DNA from: TMP-24 sp041397305 | GTDB lineage: Bacteria > Pseudomonadota > Alphaproteobacteria > Rhodobacterales > Rhodobacteraceae | Length of the DNA stretch: 64,000 nt | NCBI GenBank assembly: GCA_041397305.1 | Contig: JAWKWX010000003.1 | Coordinates: forward strand, 248,001-312,000 | Direction of reading: 5' to 3' | In this document: one piece after another, positions 34,245 through 42,004 of the stretch | Position numbering within the stretch: position 1 is the first letter of the stretch | Layout of the letters: every line of letters starts with the position of its first letter | Translations under genes and position numbers: made by a program | Notes under the pieces: model-generated | Seen by the model: only the letters and a program-made list of their open reading frames with translations | Database searches by the model: none | Told to the model about the DNA's origin: nothing

Positions 34245-34808
34245 TCAGCCCAGCTTGATCGTGGTTTCATTTTCGAATTTCGCCACCGGAACCGGCAGGT
34301 TGCGGGGGGCGGGGCCTTTGCGGATGCGCCCGGCCGTGTCGTAGTGCGACCCGTGGCAGGGGCAGAACCAGCCGCCGAAGTCACCCGAGCCGTTGCCGAG
34401 CGGCACGCAGCCGAGGTGGGTGCAGACACCCATCATCACCAGCCATTCGCCGTTCTCGTCCAGCGTGCGGTTCTTGTCTTCGGCATCGGTATCGGCGGGA
34501 AGATTGTCGTTCTCGGCCTTCGCATCGACCAGATCGCTCAGCGCCACGGCGCGGGCCGCGTCGATCTCTTCCTGCATGCGGCGGCGGATGAAGACCGGCT
34601 TGCCGCGCCATTTCACCGTCAGCTGGGTGCCCGGCTGGACACCGCTGATGTCAACGAAGATCGAGGCGAGCGCCCGGACATCCGCCGAGGGGTTCATCTG
34701 GTCGACAAGCGTCCAGGTGGCGGCGCCTGCTGCGACAACCCCGGTTCCGGCGGTGGCATAATAGAGGAAATCCCTCCGGGTGCCTGCGTGGTCTTCTGCG
34801 TGAGACAC
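34245..34808 (-). CDS. petA: Rieske iron-sulfur protein of the bc1 complex
   Basis: This 187-residue protein starts at a GTG (34808) with GGAAGGGAGA a few nt upstream; V-S-H-A-E-D-H-A-G-T-R-R-D-F matches the Rhodobacter N-terminus, and this start fits better than an ATG further upstream. A Tat-type R-R signal anchor (about residues 10-38) tethers it. The 2Fe-2S ligands are C129, H131, C149 and H152, with C134 and C151 forming the disulfide. It passes electrons from ubiquinol to cytochrome c1. It is first in petABC. Confidence 0.96.
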   Translation of the reverse strand: MSHAEDHAGTRRDFLYYATAGTGVVAAGAATWTLVDQMNPSADVRALASIFVDISGVQPGTQLTVKWRGKPVFIRRRMQEEIDAARAVALSDLVDAKAENDNLPADTDAEDKNRTLDENGEWLVMMGVCTHLGCVPLGNGSGDFGGWFCPCHGSHYDTAGRIRKGPAPRNLPVPVAKFENETTIKLG

Positions 34809-34999
34809 GGATATTCTCCCTTCCTCGGCCGCGTGCACGGCCATACGACGATCGGCCACGGTTTCCCGCAGCCTTCAGGGGCGGTTATTAGCGGCCAAAT
34901 CCCGGCCCGTCCAGCGGACAATCGGGCGCGGGCGGGCCTTCTTGGCCGAAGCGTGTCGCCCTTGCGCCACCCCCGCGCCAGCGGTGCGCCCAACGGCGC

Positions 35000-35611
35000 T
35001 CAGCCCTGCGGAACCGTCTCTTGCAAGCTCGGTCGCGCGGCGATCTGCCGCTCCCATGCCGCGAGCCGCGGGCGCCCCGCGCGCCAGTCGCGGTCTGCAT
35101 GGCGGAAATCGAGGTAGGACAGCGCACAGGCAACCGCCAGCTGTCCCATGTCAACCGCGCCGTCCAGATGGTTCATCCAGCCCGCCTCGAGCGCGTCGAG
35201 CGCGCGCGCGACCTTGGTCCATTGCGCTTCCACCCAGTCGGGAAAGCGCTTGTCCTCCGGCCGGATACGCGCCTCGTAGACCATGAGGATCGCCGCATCG
35301 AGTATCCCGTCCGCCGTCGCCTCGAGCGTCAGCGTTCGCCACAGAAGCGGCGCCTTCGGATAAAGCCGCCCGCCCGCGCGATCGTCGAGATAGCGGCAGA
35401 TCACCCGGCTGTCGTAGATCGCGCTGCCGTCATCGAGGACAAGCGCGGGGATCTTGCCCAGGGGATTGCGGTCCACCGGCAGCGAGCCCGGCGCGGTGGG
35501 CGTGCCTGCGGCGGGCACAACCGTGACGTCGCCCGTCTGGCCGGTCTCCAGGAGAAGCACCATGACCTTGCGGCCGAAGGGTGTGGTGGGGGAATGGTAG
35601 AGTTGCATCAT
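35000..35611 (-). CDS. Glutathione S-transferase family protein
   Basis: This 203-residue cytoplasmic protein has an N-terminal thioredoxin-like domain (Y-H-S-P-T-T-P-F-G-R, N-P-L-G-K-I-P-A-L and the D-S-R-V-I motif in place of E-S) and an all-helical C-terminal domain. The family conjugates or removes glutathione on electrophiles; the substrate here cannot be told. There are two adjacent ATGs (35611 and 35608), and AGGAG upstream fits the second slightly better. It lies 19 nt downstream of the PaiB-like gene, so both are likely co-transcribed. Confidence 0.88.
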   Translation of the reverse strand: MMQLYHSPTTPFGRKVMVLLLETGQTGDVTVVPAAGTPTAPGSLPVDRNPLGKIPALVLDDGSAIYDSRVICRYLDDRAGGRLYPKAPLLWRTLTLEATADGILDAAILMVYEARIRPEDKRFPDWVEAQWTKVARALDALEAGWMNHLDGAVDMGQLAVACALSYLDFRHADRDWRAGRPRLAAWERQIAARPSLQETVPQG

Positions 35612-35630
35612 CGTCTCCTCTTGCGGCGCC

Positions 35631-36251
35631 TCAGCTTTGCACGGCGCGCATCAGCTTGGCCAGCGTCGCGGTTTCCTGCCCGATCCCCGCCGCCGCCATC
35701 TGGTCCGCCGCGCGATTGCGTGCCTCTGTGGGCTTGTTCTGGCCGAGCTTCCAGGTGCTTTGCACATCCGTGATCGTCAGGCGGCAAGGCACGATCATCC
35801 GCATCAGCCGGTCAAGCACATCGCTCGGCATCTTGTCCGCCGTCCAGGGTTTCTTCGGCAGGAGGCGGTGTTCAAACTGTGCCGACAGCCGGTCGAGATG
35901 GCTGCGCAGCGCCTCCTGCGGCAACAGCTCCAATGTGCCACGCAGATGCACGCCGATGTAGTTCCAGGTCGGCACCTGGTCGGCCAGGCCGTACCAGTCC
36001 GACGAGACATAGCTGTCCGGCCCCATCACAGCAAGAAGCGCCGGCCCCGGCGCGAGGAGCGTCCTTGCGACCGGGTTCGACCGCACCAGATGCAGTTCGG
36101 CCACCCTTCCATCGTTCGCCAGGACGAAGGGAACCTGCGCGGCCAGCGGCCCTTCTGCCCCGTTCACCATCAATGTGCCAAAACCGCGCCCGGCGGCGAA
36201 AGCAATCGCCTCCGCTTCGGGCGTGCCGCGATAGACCGGATTTGGATGCAT
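35631..36251 (-). CDS. PaiB-like FMN-binding protein
   Basis: This 206-residue protein of the PaiB/FMN-binding split-barrel family is recognised by the starting H-P-N-P-V-Y and the A-Q-V-P-F-V-L region, and by the W-Y-G-L-x-D-Q-V-P-T-W-N-Y segment with the conserved Trp and Asn. PaiB was named for effects on sporulation and protease genes in Bacillus; in proteobacteria the biological role is unclear. It heads a two-gene unit with a glutathione S-transferase. Confidence 0.85.
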   Translation of the reverse strand: MHPNPVYRGTPEAEAIAFAAGRGFGTLMVNGAEGPLAAQVPFVLANDGRVAELHLVRSNPVARTLLAPGPALLAVMGPDSYVSSDWYGLADQVPTWNYIGVHLRGTLELLPQEALRSHLDRLSAQFEHRLLPKKPWTADKMPSDVLDRLMRMIVPCRLTITDVQSTWKLGQNKPTEARNRAADQMAAAGIGQETATLAKLMRAVQS

Positions 36252-36344
36252 GGGGGGCCCTCCCTCAGCCAGAGGTCTGCGTCATCGCCTGCACCCTGTC
36301 ACCCATGGATTTGTCATGGTGACAATCTTCCGGTTTCCGGCCGG

Positions 36345-37625
36345 TCAGGCGATCAGCCGTGCGCCATCATTGCCAGAAATGCGGGCATCCACGATCTGCC
36401 CCTCGGGCTGGTCCGCCCCGAACGTCACTTCGGTGAACTGCTCGGTCCGGCCAAGGCGCGCGCCTTCCATCAGGATCCTGTGGCCCCGGCCCCGCTGCGC
36501 CTCGAGATGCCGGGCAAGCGCCGCATCCCCCGCCGCCCTGAGCCGCGCGGCGCGGTCGCGAATCTCCGGCCCCCTGACCTGCGGCATGCGGGCGGCGGGG
36601 GTGCCCTTGCGCGCGCTGAAGGGGAAGACATGCAGGAAGGTCAGGTCGCAGTCCGTCACCAGCTTCAGCGAGTTTTCGAACATCGCCTCGGTCTCGGTCG
36701 GGAAGCCCGCGATGATGTCTGCACCGAAGATGATATCGGGGCGCAGCCGCCGCGCCTCCTCGCAGAAGCGGATCGCGTCGTCGCGCAGGTGGCGGCGCTT
36801 CATGCGCTTCAGGATCATGTTGTCGCCGGCCTGCAGGGAAAGATGCAGGTGCGGCATCAGGCGCGGTTCCGATGCGATCGCCAGCATCAGGTTCTCGTCC
36901 GCCTCGATGGAGTCGATCGAGGAGATGCGCAGGCGCGGAAGGTCCGGCACCAGCCTGAGGATGCGCATCACCAGATCGCCGAGGCGCGGTGTCCCCGGCA
37001 GATCGGCGCCCCAGCTTGTCAGGTCGACCCCGGTCAGAACCACCTCAAGGAAACCCTTGTCCACCAGCCGCCTGATCTGCTCGACCACCACCCCCGCCGG
37101 AACCGATCGCGAATTGCCGCGCCCGTAAGGAATGATGCAGAAGGTGCAGCGGTGGTCGCAGCCATTCTGGACCTGCACATAGGCCCGGTGCCGACCGAAC
37201 CCGTCGATCAGGTGACCGGCGGTTTCCTTCACGCTCATGATGTCATCGACCATGACCTTCTCGGTCACGCCGATCAGGTCTGGCGCCTTCAGGCCCGCCC
37301 CAAGGTTCGCGCCAAGGCCCGTCCAGGTCTCTGCCTGCATCTTTTCATGGTTGCCGATCACCCGCGTGACCTCGGGCATGGCCGCGAAGGTGTCGGGTTC
37401 GGTCTGCGCCGCGCAGCCGGTGACGATGACCGGCGCCCCGGGGTTTTCGCGCGCCAGGCGGCGGATTTCCTGCTTGGCCTTCCGAACAGCCTCGGCCGTC
37501 ACCGCACAGGTGTTCACCACCACCGCGCCCTCGACACCCGCGGCGGCCGCAAGTTCCTTCATCGCTTCGGTCTCGTAGGCATTCAGCCTGCAGCCGAGCG
37601 TCGAAAAGACCGGCGGCGCACTCAT
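36345..37625 (-). CDS. mtaB: tRNA N6-threonylcarbamoyladenosine (t6A37) methylthiotransferase MtaB
   Basis: This 426-residue radical SAM enzyme inserts a methylthio group into t6A at position 37 of ANN-decoding tRNAs. The N-terminal UPF0004 domain has C12, C40 and C71 for one cluster, and the radical SAM motif C-D-H-R-C-T-F-C is at C156, C160 and C163. The region around residues 360-415 resembles a TRAM-like tail. It overlaps dapF by ATGA. A neighbouring tRNA-Lys(UUU) is a plausible substrate, but tRNA-Lys modification by MtaB is widely conserved and needs no proximity. Confidence 0.93.
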   Translation of the reverse strand: MSAPPVFSTLGCRLNAYETEAMKELAAAAGVEGAVVVNTCAVTAEAVRKAKQEIRRLARENPGAPVIVTGCAAQTEPDTFAAMPEVTRVIGNHEKMQAETWTGLGANLGAGLKAPDLIGVTEKVMVDDIMSVKETAGHLIDGFGRHRAYVQVQNGCDHRCTFCIIPYGRGNSRSVPAGVVVEQIRRLVDKGFLEVVLTGVDLTSWGADLPGTPRLGDLVMRILRLVPDLPRLRISSIDSIEADENLMLAIASEPRLMPHLHLSLQAGDNMILKRMKRRHLRDDAIRFCEEARRLRPDIIFGADIIAGFPTETEAMFENSLKLVTDCDLTFLHVFPFSARKGTPAARMPQVRGPEIRDRAARLRAAGDAALARHLEAQRGRGHRILMEGARLGRTEQFTEVTFGADQPEGQIVDARISGNDGARLIA

Positions 37626-38473
37626 CCCGCCAGCTTCACGAACTCGGCCGACAGCACCCCTTCGAAGACGAGCGCCGTCGGCCCCGCCATCCAGACGCCA
37701 TCCTCGCGCCAGTCGATCTCCAGAACCCCGCCGTCGAGGTCGAGCGTCACCTGGCGGCCCGTCATCCCCTTCAGATGCGCGGCAACCGCCGTCGCGCAGG
37801 CGCCCGAACCGCAGGCAAGCGTCACGCCGGTGCCACGTTCCCAGACCCGCATGCGCAGCCGGTCGGGACCGGTCAGCGTGGCGAACTCGACATTCGTTCC
37901 CTGCGGGTAAAGCGCGTCTTTTTCATAGCGCGGTCCATCCTTCGCCGGGTCGGTCGCCTCTGCGTCCGGCACGAAGAACACGCAATGCGGATTGCCCATG
38001 CCGACCGCAACCGGCAGGCCGGGCAGGGGCAGGTGCAAGGGATCGACGCCGCGGGCGAGCGGGATCTCCTCCCAGCCGAGCTGCGGCACGCCCATGTTCA
38101 CCTCGACCAGCCCGTCCACCCGCCGCCGCGCGACCAGAAGCCCGCGCGCGGTGCGGAAAGTCGTCTCCGTCCTGCTGCTCTCAGTCAGAATGCGGTCAGC
38201 CACGCAGCGCGAGGCATTGCCGCAGGCTTCCGCCCGGCTGCCATCTGCATTCCAGAAATCGAGCGTGAAATCCGCGTCCTCGCCCGCCCGGATCTCGGCC
38301 AGCTGGTCAAAGCCCACGCCCCGGTTGCGGTCGCCAAGCGCACGCGCGAGCGCGGGCGTGGTCACAGGCCCACGCCCCCGTGAATCGATGATCACGAAGT
38401 CATTCCCCGCCCCGTGCATCTTGATGAACCTCAGGTGGTCACGGGCGGGCTCTGGCGCGGCATTATCCTTCAT
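37622..38473 (-). CDS. dapF: Diaminopimelate epimerase
   Basis: This 283-residue enzyme interconverts LL- and meso-diaminopimelate for lysine and peptidoglycan. The two catalytic cysteines are C84 in A-C-G-N and C221 in A-C-G-S-G-A. The K-M-H-G-A-G-N-D-F start motif is also clear. It overlaps mtaB, which follows it, by ATGA. The other DAP pathway gene dapD lies about 660 bp away on the same strand beyond a tRNA gene. Confidence 0.96.
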   Translation of the reverse strand: MKDNAAPEPARDHLRFIKMHGAGNDFVIIDSRGRGPVTTPALARALGDRNRGVGFDQLAEIRAGEDADFTLDFWNADGSRAEACGNASRCVADRILTESSRTETTFRTARGLLVARRRVDGLVEVNMGVPQLGWEEIPLARGVDPLHLPLPGLPVAVGMGNPHCVFFVPDAEATDPAKDGPRYEKDALYPQGTNVEFATLTGPDRLRMRVWERGTGVTLACGSGACATAVAAHLKGMTGRQVTLDLDGGVLEIDWREDGVWMAGPTALVFEGVLSAEFVKLAG

Positions 38474-38568
38474 GCCCAGCGATATACGCGCGGGCGGAAG
38501 ATTCTGCCAGTGCTCCCGCTTTTGCCCTTGACCACCCCCCGCCCCCTCCCTAAAGAAGCGCCCGTGTT

Positions 38569-38644
38569 GGGCCCGTAGCTCAGTTGGTAGAGCAACTGAC
38601 TTTTAATCAGTGGGTCACAGGTTCGAATCCTGTCGGGCTCACCA
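38569..38644 (+). tRNA. tRNA-Lys (anticodon UUU)
   Basis: A 76-nt cloverleaf is complete: acceptor stem GGGCCCG / CGGGCTC, D arm with AGCTCAGTTGGTAGAGC, anticodon arm ACTGA-CTTTTAA-TCAGT with anticodon TTT at 38602-38604, T arm with GGTTCGAATCC, and an encoded CCA. It lies between dapF and dapD, and a broken protein gene follows on the other strand. Confidence 0.98.
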
Positions 38645-38725
38645 CTTTATCCATTAAAATCAGGAACTTCCGATTTTGCTGCACTGCGGCGCGTCCGAGC
38701 GTCCGCGCCCGTCCGACTCGGACGA

Positions 38726-39106
38726 TCAAGGCTTTGTCGCTGGCGTGCCGGCCATGAAGGCAAGCCTCCTGGCTTTCCAGCCCGCGCATGGTGTCATGGC
38801 CCCTGCCCCCTCGGGGCTGAAGATGGCGGAGGGTCTGAGGCCAGTCGGCTTGCGGGGGCGGTCGGCGCCATGTCGCCGTTTCGCCACGGCTTCCAGCCGA
38901 CAAACGAGCAAGACATGATAATCTGCAAGCCAGTCGGAGAGGTCAAAGAAGACGTGATGTGCTGTCTGCTTAAGCAGGTCCACCACGACCGGGTCATTGC
39001 GAAAAAGCTTGCAGTGTGTGTCGAACACCTTGCGGCAACGCGCCGACTGCTCTCGAAATCTCTCGAACTCTTCAGCGAGTTCAATCACGTGTTTCCCTTC
39101 GCCCAT
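38726..39106 (-). pseudogene. Probable truncated HEPN/AbiU2-like fragment beside tRNA-Lys
   Basis: A 126-codon frame reads as real protein only over about residues 1-72: helical sequence with F-D-T-H, then L-L-K-Q-T-A, F-F-D-L and V-C-R-L-E. This pattern resembles the first part of AbiU2-type HEPN proteins. After residue 75 the sequence turns into Arg/Pro/Gly-rich text that looks like non-coding DNA read through. No good ribosome binding site is seen. A remnant of a mobile toxin or defence gene near a tRNA integration site is the likely explanation, though it may still encode a short peptide. Confidence 0.4.
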
Positions 39107-39133
39107 TTCTGACGGGCCGCCCCCCGCGCGACC

Positions 39134-39961
39134 TCAGTCCCTCAGCAGGTCGTTGATCGAGGTCTTGGCCCGGGTCTGGGCGTCGACCTTCTTCACGATC
39201 ACCGCGCAATAAAGGTTGATGCCGCCCTTGGACGGCATCGAGCCTGCGACGACGACCGACCCGGCGGGCACTTCGCCATACATCACATCGCCCGTCTCGC
39301 GGTCGACGATCCTGGTCGACTTGCCGATAAAGACGCCCATCCCGAGGACGGAGCCTTCGCGGACGATGCAGCCCTCGACCACTTCGGACCGCGCGCCGAT
39401 GAAGCAATTGTCCTCGATGATCGTGGGGCCTGCCTGCATCGGTTCCAGCACGCCGCCAATGCCGACGCCGCCGGACAGATGCACGTTCTTGCCGATCTGG
39501 GCGCAGGAGCCCACGGTGGCCCAGCCGTCGACCATCGAACCCTCGTCGACATAGGCGCCGAGGTTGACGAACGAGGGCATCAGCACCACGCCCTTGGCGA
39601 TATAGGCCGAGCGGCGGACGATCGAGCCGGGAACGGCGCGGAAACCGGCCGCGCGCCACTGGCTCTCGCCCCAGCCTTCGAATTTCGAGGGGACCTTGTC
39701 CCACCAGGTAGCCTTGCCATTGCCGCCGGGGATCACGTCCATATCGTTCAGGCGGAACGACAGGAGCACCGCCTTCTTGGCCCACTGGTTCACATGCCAG
39801 TCGCCATTCCCGCGCCGTTCGGCGACCCGCAAACTGCCCTTGTCCAGCGCCTCGAGCGTCGCCTCGACCGCGTCGCGCACCTCGCCTTTCGTGGTCAGGC
39901 CGATCGTGTCGCGCGCCTCCCAGGCGGCTTCGATGGCTTTCTCGAGCGCGGCATTCGACAT
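39134..39961 (-). CDS. dapD: 2,3,4,5-tetrahydropyridine-2,6-dicarboxylate N-succinyltransferase
   Basis: This 275-residue enzyme performs the succinylase step of diaminopimelate and lysine synthesis. The C-terminal two thirds form a left-handed beta helix with repeated hexapeptides (I-V-R-R-S-A-Y-I-A-K-G-V-V-L-M-P-S, and later I-G-A-R-S-E-V-V-E-G). The N-terminal helical part carries A-x-x-A-L-E-K and E-A-R-D-T-I-G. The size is standard. It is transcribed alone, with a 28-nt gap from the neighbouring remnant. Confidence 0.96.
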   Translation of the reverse strand: MSNAALEKAIEAAWEARDTIGLTTKGEVRDAVEATLEALDKGSLRVAERRGNGDWHVNQWAKKAVLLSFRLNDMDVIPGGNGKATWWDKVPSKFEGWGESQWRAAGFRAVPGSIVRRSAYIAKGVVLMPSFVNLGAYVDEGSMVDGWATVGSCAQIGKNVHLSGGVGIGGVLEPMQAGPTIIEDNCFIGARSEVVEGCIVREGSVLGMGVFIGKSTRIVDRETGDVMYGEVPAGSVVVAGSMPSKGGINLYCAVIVKKVDAQTRAKTSINDLLRD

Positions 39962-40021
39962 GGACGGTCCCTTTCCCTCACGTGGCGGCAGTCTGGCCTA
40001 TAGTGGCGCGTGGGGCCAAGA

Positions 40022-40954
40022 TCAATGCGACCCTTCCTGCAAGGGATCCGGCGCGGGGTTCGCGCCGCAGATCAGGACGGCCAGCCGCTCTTCCGGCGCA
40101 GGCCGATAGGCGCCGGACAGAAGCGCGGCCAGCGCCGCAGCACCCGCCGGTTCGACGAAAAGCCGCAGTTCCTGCCAGAGGATCTGCCGGGCGGCCATGA
40201 TCGCCGGATCGCTGACCAGAACCGACCGGACGCCCACGGCCCGGCAGAGGTCATGGGAAATGCGGCCGATCTGGCGGGCGCCAAGCGCATTGGCGGCGAC
40301 GCCGGAAACCTCGACGCGCGTCTCTGGCCCATGAGCCAGCGCACGGTTGAGAGTCGGCGCCAGCTCCGGCTCGACCGCGACGATGCGGCGCGCGCGCCCG
40401 AACCAGCCCGCCGCACCGCCGATCAGCCCGCCGCCGCCCACCGCGATCAGCAGCGTATCGGCCTGAAGCCCCTGGTCCTGCCATTCGCGGAACAAGGTGC
40501 CCTGCCCGGCCACGGTCGCGGGCGCGTCATAGGCATGGATCTGGATCGCGCCGGTCGCGGCCTCATGCGCCTCGGCCGCCGCCAGGGCCTCGGCATAGGT
40601 GCCGGGCACCACGGTCAGTTGCGCACCGGTACGGCGAACGAGGTCGATCTTCGCCGGTCCCGCCAGTTCGGGCACGAAGATATGGGCAGGATGGTTCAGG
40701 CTGTGGGCCGCGTGGCCCACGGCGGCGCCATGATTGCCGCCCGAGGCAGCGACGACGCCCGCCCGCGGCACCGGCAGCGACAGGAGCGAATTGAAGGCGC
40801 CGCGCGCCTTGAAGGACCCGGTATGCTGCATCTGTTCGAGTTTCATCTCGACCGGGCGGTCGAGGCCGGGCAGCGCGACCGTGATCACCGGCGTCCGCCG
40901 CACATGACCCGCGACCCGCGCGGCCGCCGCCTCGATCTCTGCCGTCCAGTCCAT
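40022..40954 (-). CDS. Threonine/serine dehydratase-like PLP enzyme
   Basis: This 310-residue fold type II PLP enzyme has the PLP lysine in T-G-S-F-K-A-R-G and the S-G-G-N-H-G-A-A motif. The G-G-G-G-L-I-G-G phosphate-binding loop is also present. It is too short to have a regulatory ACT region, so it resembles catabolic or biosynthetic-type single-domain threonine/serine dehydratases. The natural substrate (threonine, serine or a hydroxyaspartate) cannot be decided. Confidence 0.85.
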   Translation of the reverse strand: MDWTAEIEAAAARVAGHVRRTPVITVALPGLDRPVEMKLEQMQHTGSFKARGAFNSLLSLPVPRAGVVAASGGNHGAAVGHAAHSLNHPAHIFVPELAGPAKIDLVRRTGAQLTVVPGTYAEALAAAEAHEAATGAIQIHAYDAPATVAGQGTLFREWQDQGLQADTLLIAVGGGGLIGGAAGWFGRARRIVAVEPELAPTLNRALAHGPETRVEVSGVAANALGARQIGRISHDLCRAVGVRSVLVSDPAIMAARQILWQELRLFVEPAGAAALAALLSGAYRPAPEERLAVLICGANPAPDPLQEGSH

Positions 40955-41086
40955 GCCTGCGCTCCTGCAGCCAGAATTGCCGACCGGAGCCTAGCCTGCC
41001 TTTCACGGCTTCGCGAGGGGCGTTGCGTCGGGCGTTGCGTCCGGGTGCGGAATGGCATCACATGGGGAAAAGGACCGAGGACTGCC

Positions 41087-41932
41087 ATGAAAGACGACCA
41101 GCGCCGCCATCCGTTCCGCGACAGCCATCAGGATGCCGCGGCCGCCGAACGCATCCCCGATACGCCGCAGACCCGGGCGCCCGCCTACCGGCTTGCCTTC
41201 ATGGACGACGATTTCCTGACGCGCGAGGAGCTTCGGCCCGTGCGGCTGCAGCTGGAGCTCCTGAAACCGCAGATGCTGCTCGACGAGCGCGGGATTCTCT
41301 CGACCATCGTGCTGTTCGGCGGCGCGCGCATTCCCGAGCCGGCGCATAAGCACAAGGCGAAGACGCCCGCCCTTGGAGAGCTTTCCCACTATTACGACGA
41401 GGCACGGCGCTTCGCGAAACTGATGACGGAACGTTCGATCGACAGCTACGGGCGCGAGAATGTGATCGTCACCGGCGGCGGTCCGGGGGTGATGGAGGCC
41501 GGCAACCGCGGCGCGCATGAGGCAGGCGGCCATTCGATCGGCCTCAATATCGTCCTGCCGCACGAACAGGCGCCGAACGCCTATGTGACGCCGGACCTCT
41601 GCTTCAACTTCCACTATTTCGCGATCCGGAAGATGCATTTCCTGATGCGCGCCAAGGCGATCTGCATCTTCCCCGGCGGCTTCGGCACGATGGATGAACT
41701 GTTCGAATCGCTCACGCTGATCCAGACCGGACGGATGAGCCGGATACCGGTCCTGCTGTTCGGCAGGGCCTTCTGGCAGAAGGTGGTGAACTGGCAGGTG
41801 CTGGCCGATGCGGGCACCATCTCGCCCGAGGATCTCGACCTTTTCAAATATGTCGAAACCGCCGAAGAGGCGATCGCCGAGATCGACCGGTTCGTCTTCG
41901 TGCCGAAAACGGAGATTCCGGCCCGAGACTGA
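41087..41932 (+). CDS. LOG-family protein (TIGR00730-like, Rossmann fold)
   Basis: This 281-residue protein has the P-G-G-F-G-T-M-D-E-L motif and T-G-G-G-P-G-V-M-E-A-G-N of the LOG / putative lysine decarboxylase family, whose characterised members are nucleotide 5'-monophosphate phosphoribohydrolases (cytokinin-activating type in plants). The N-terminal 70 residues extend beyond the core. The ATG at 41087 was chosen at the start of the M-K-D-D-Q-R-R-H leader; open sequence further upstream runs antisense to the dehydratase gene and is not likely coding. Confidence 0.82.
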   Translation: MKDDQRRHPFRDSHQDAAAAERIPDTPQTRAPAYRLAFMDDDFLTREELRPVRLQLELLKPQMLLDERGILSTIVLFGGARIPEPAHKHKAKTPALGELSHYYDEARRFAKLMTERSIDSYGRENVIVTGGGPGVMEAGNRGAHEAGGHSIGLNIVLPHEQAPNAYVTPDLCFNFHYFAIRKMHFLMRAKAICIFPGGFGTMDELFESLTLIQTGRMSRIPVLLFGRAFWQKVVNWQVLADAGTISPEDLDLFKYVETAEEAIAEIDRFVFVPKTEIPARD

Positions 41933-42004
41933 CAAAGATCACGGCCTGAAACCTGGCATAATTCACGCGGTCACGGTATCCCGGCTGCGTCCGGAGCGAA
42001 ACAT

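Noticed and set aside
38607..38903. 98-residue frame on the minus strand ending in the tRNA gene
   Set aside because: Its C-terminal words come from the complement of tRNA-Lys; a common false gene.
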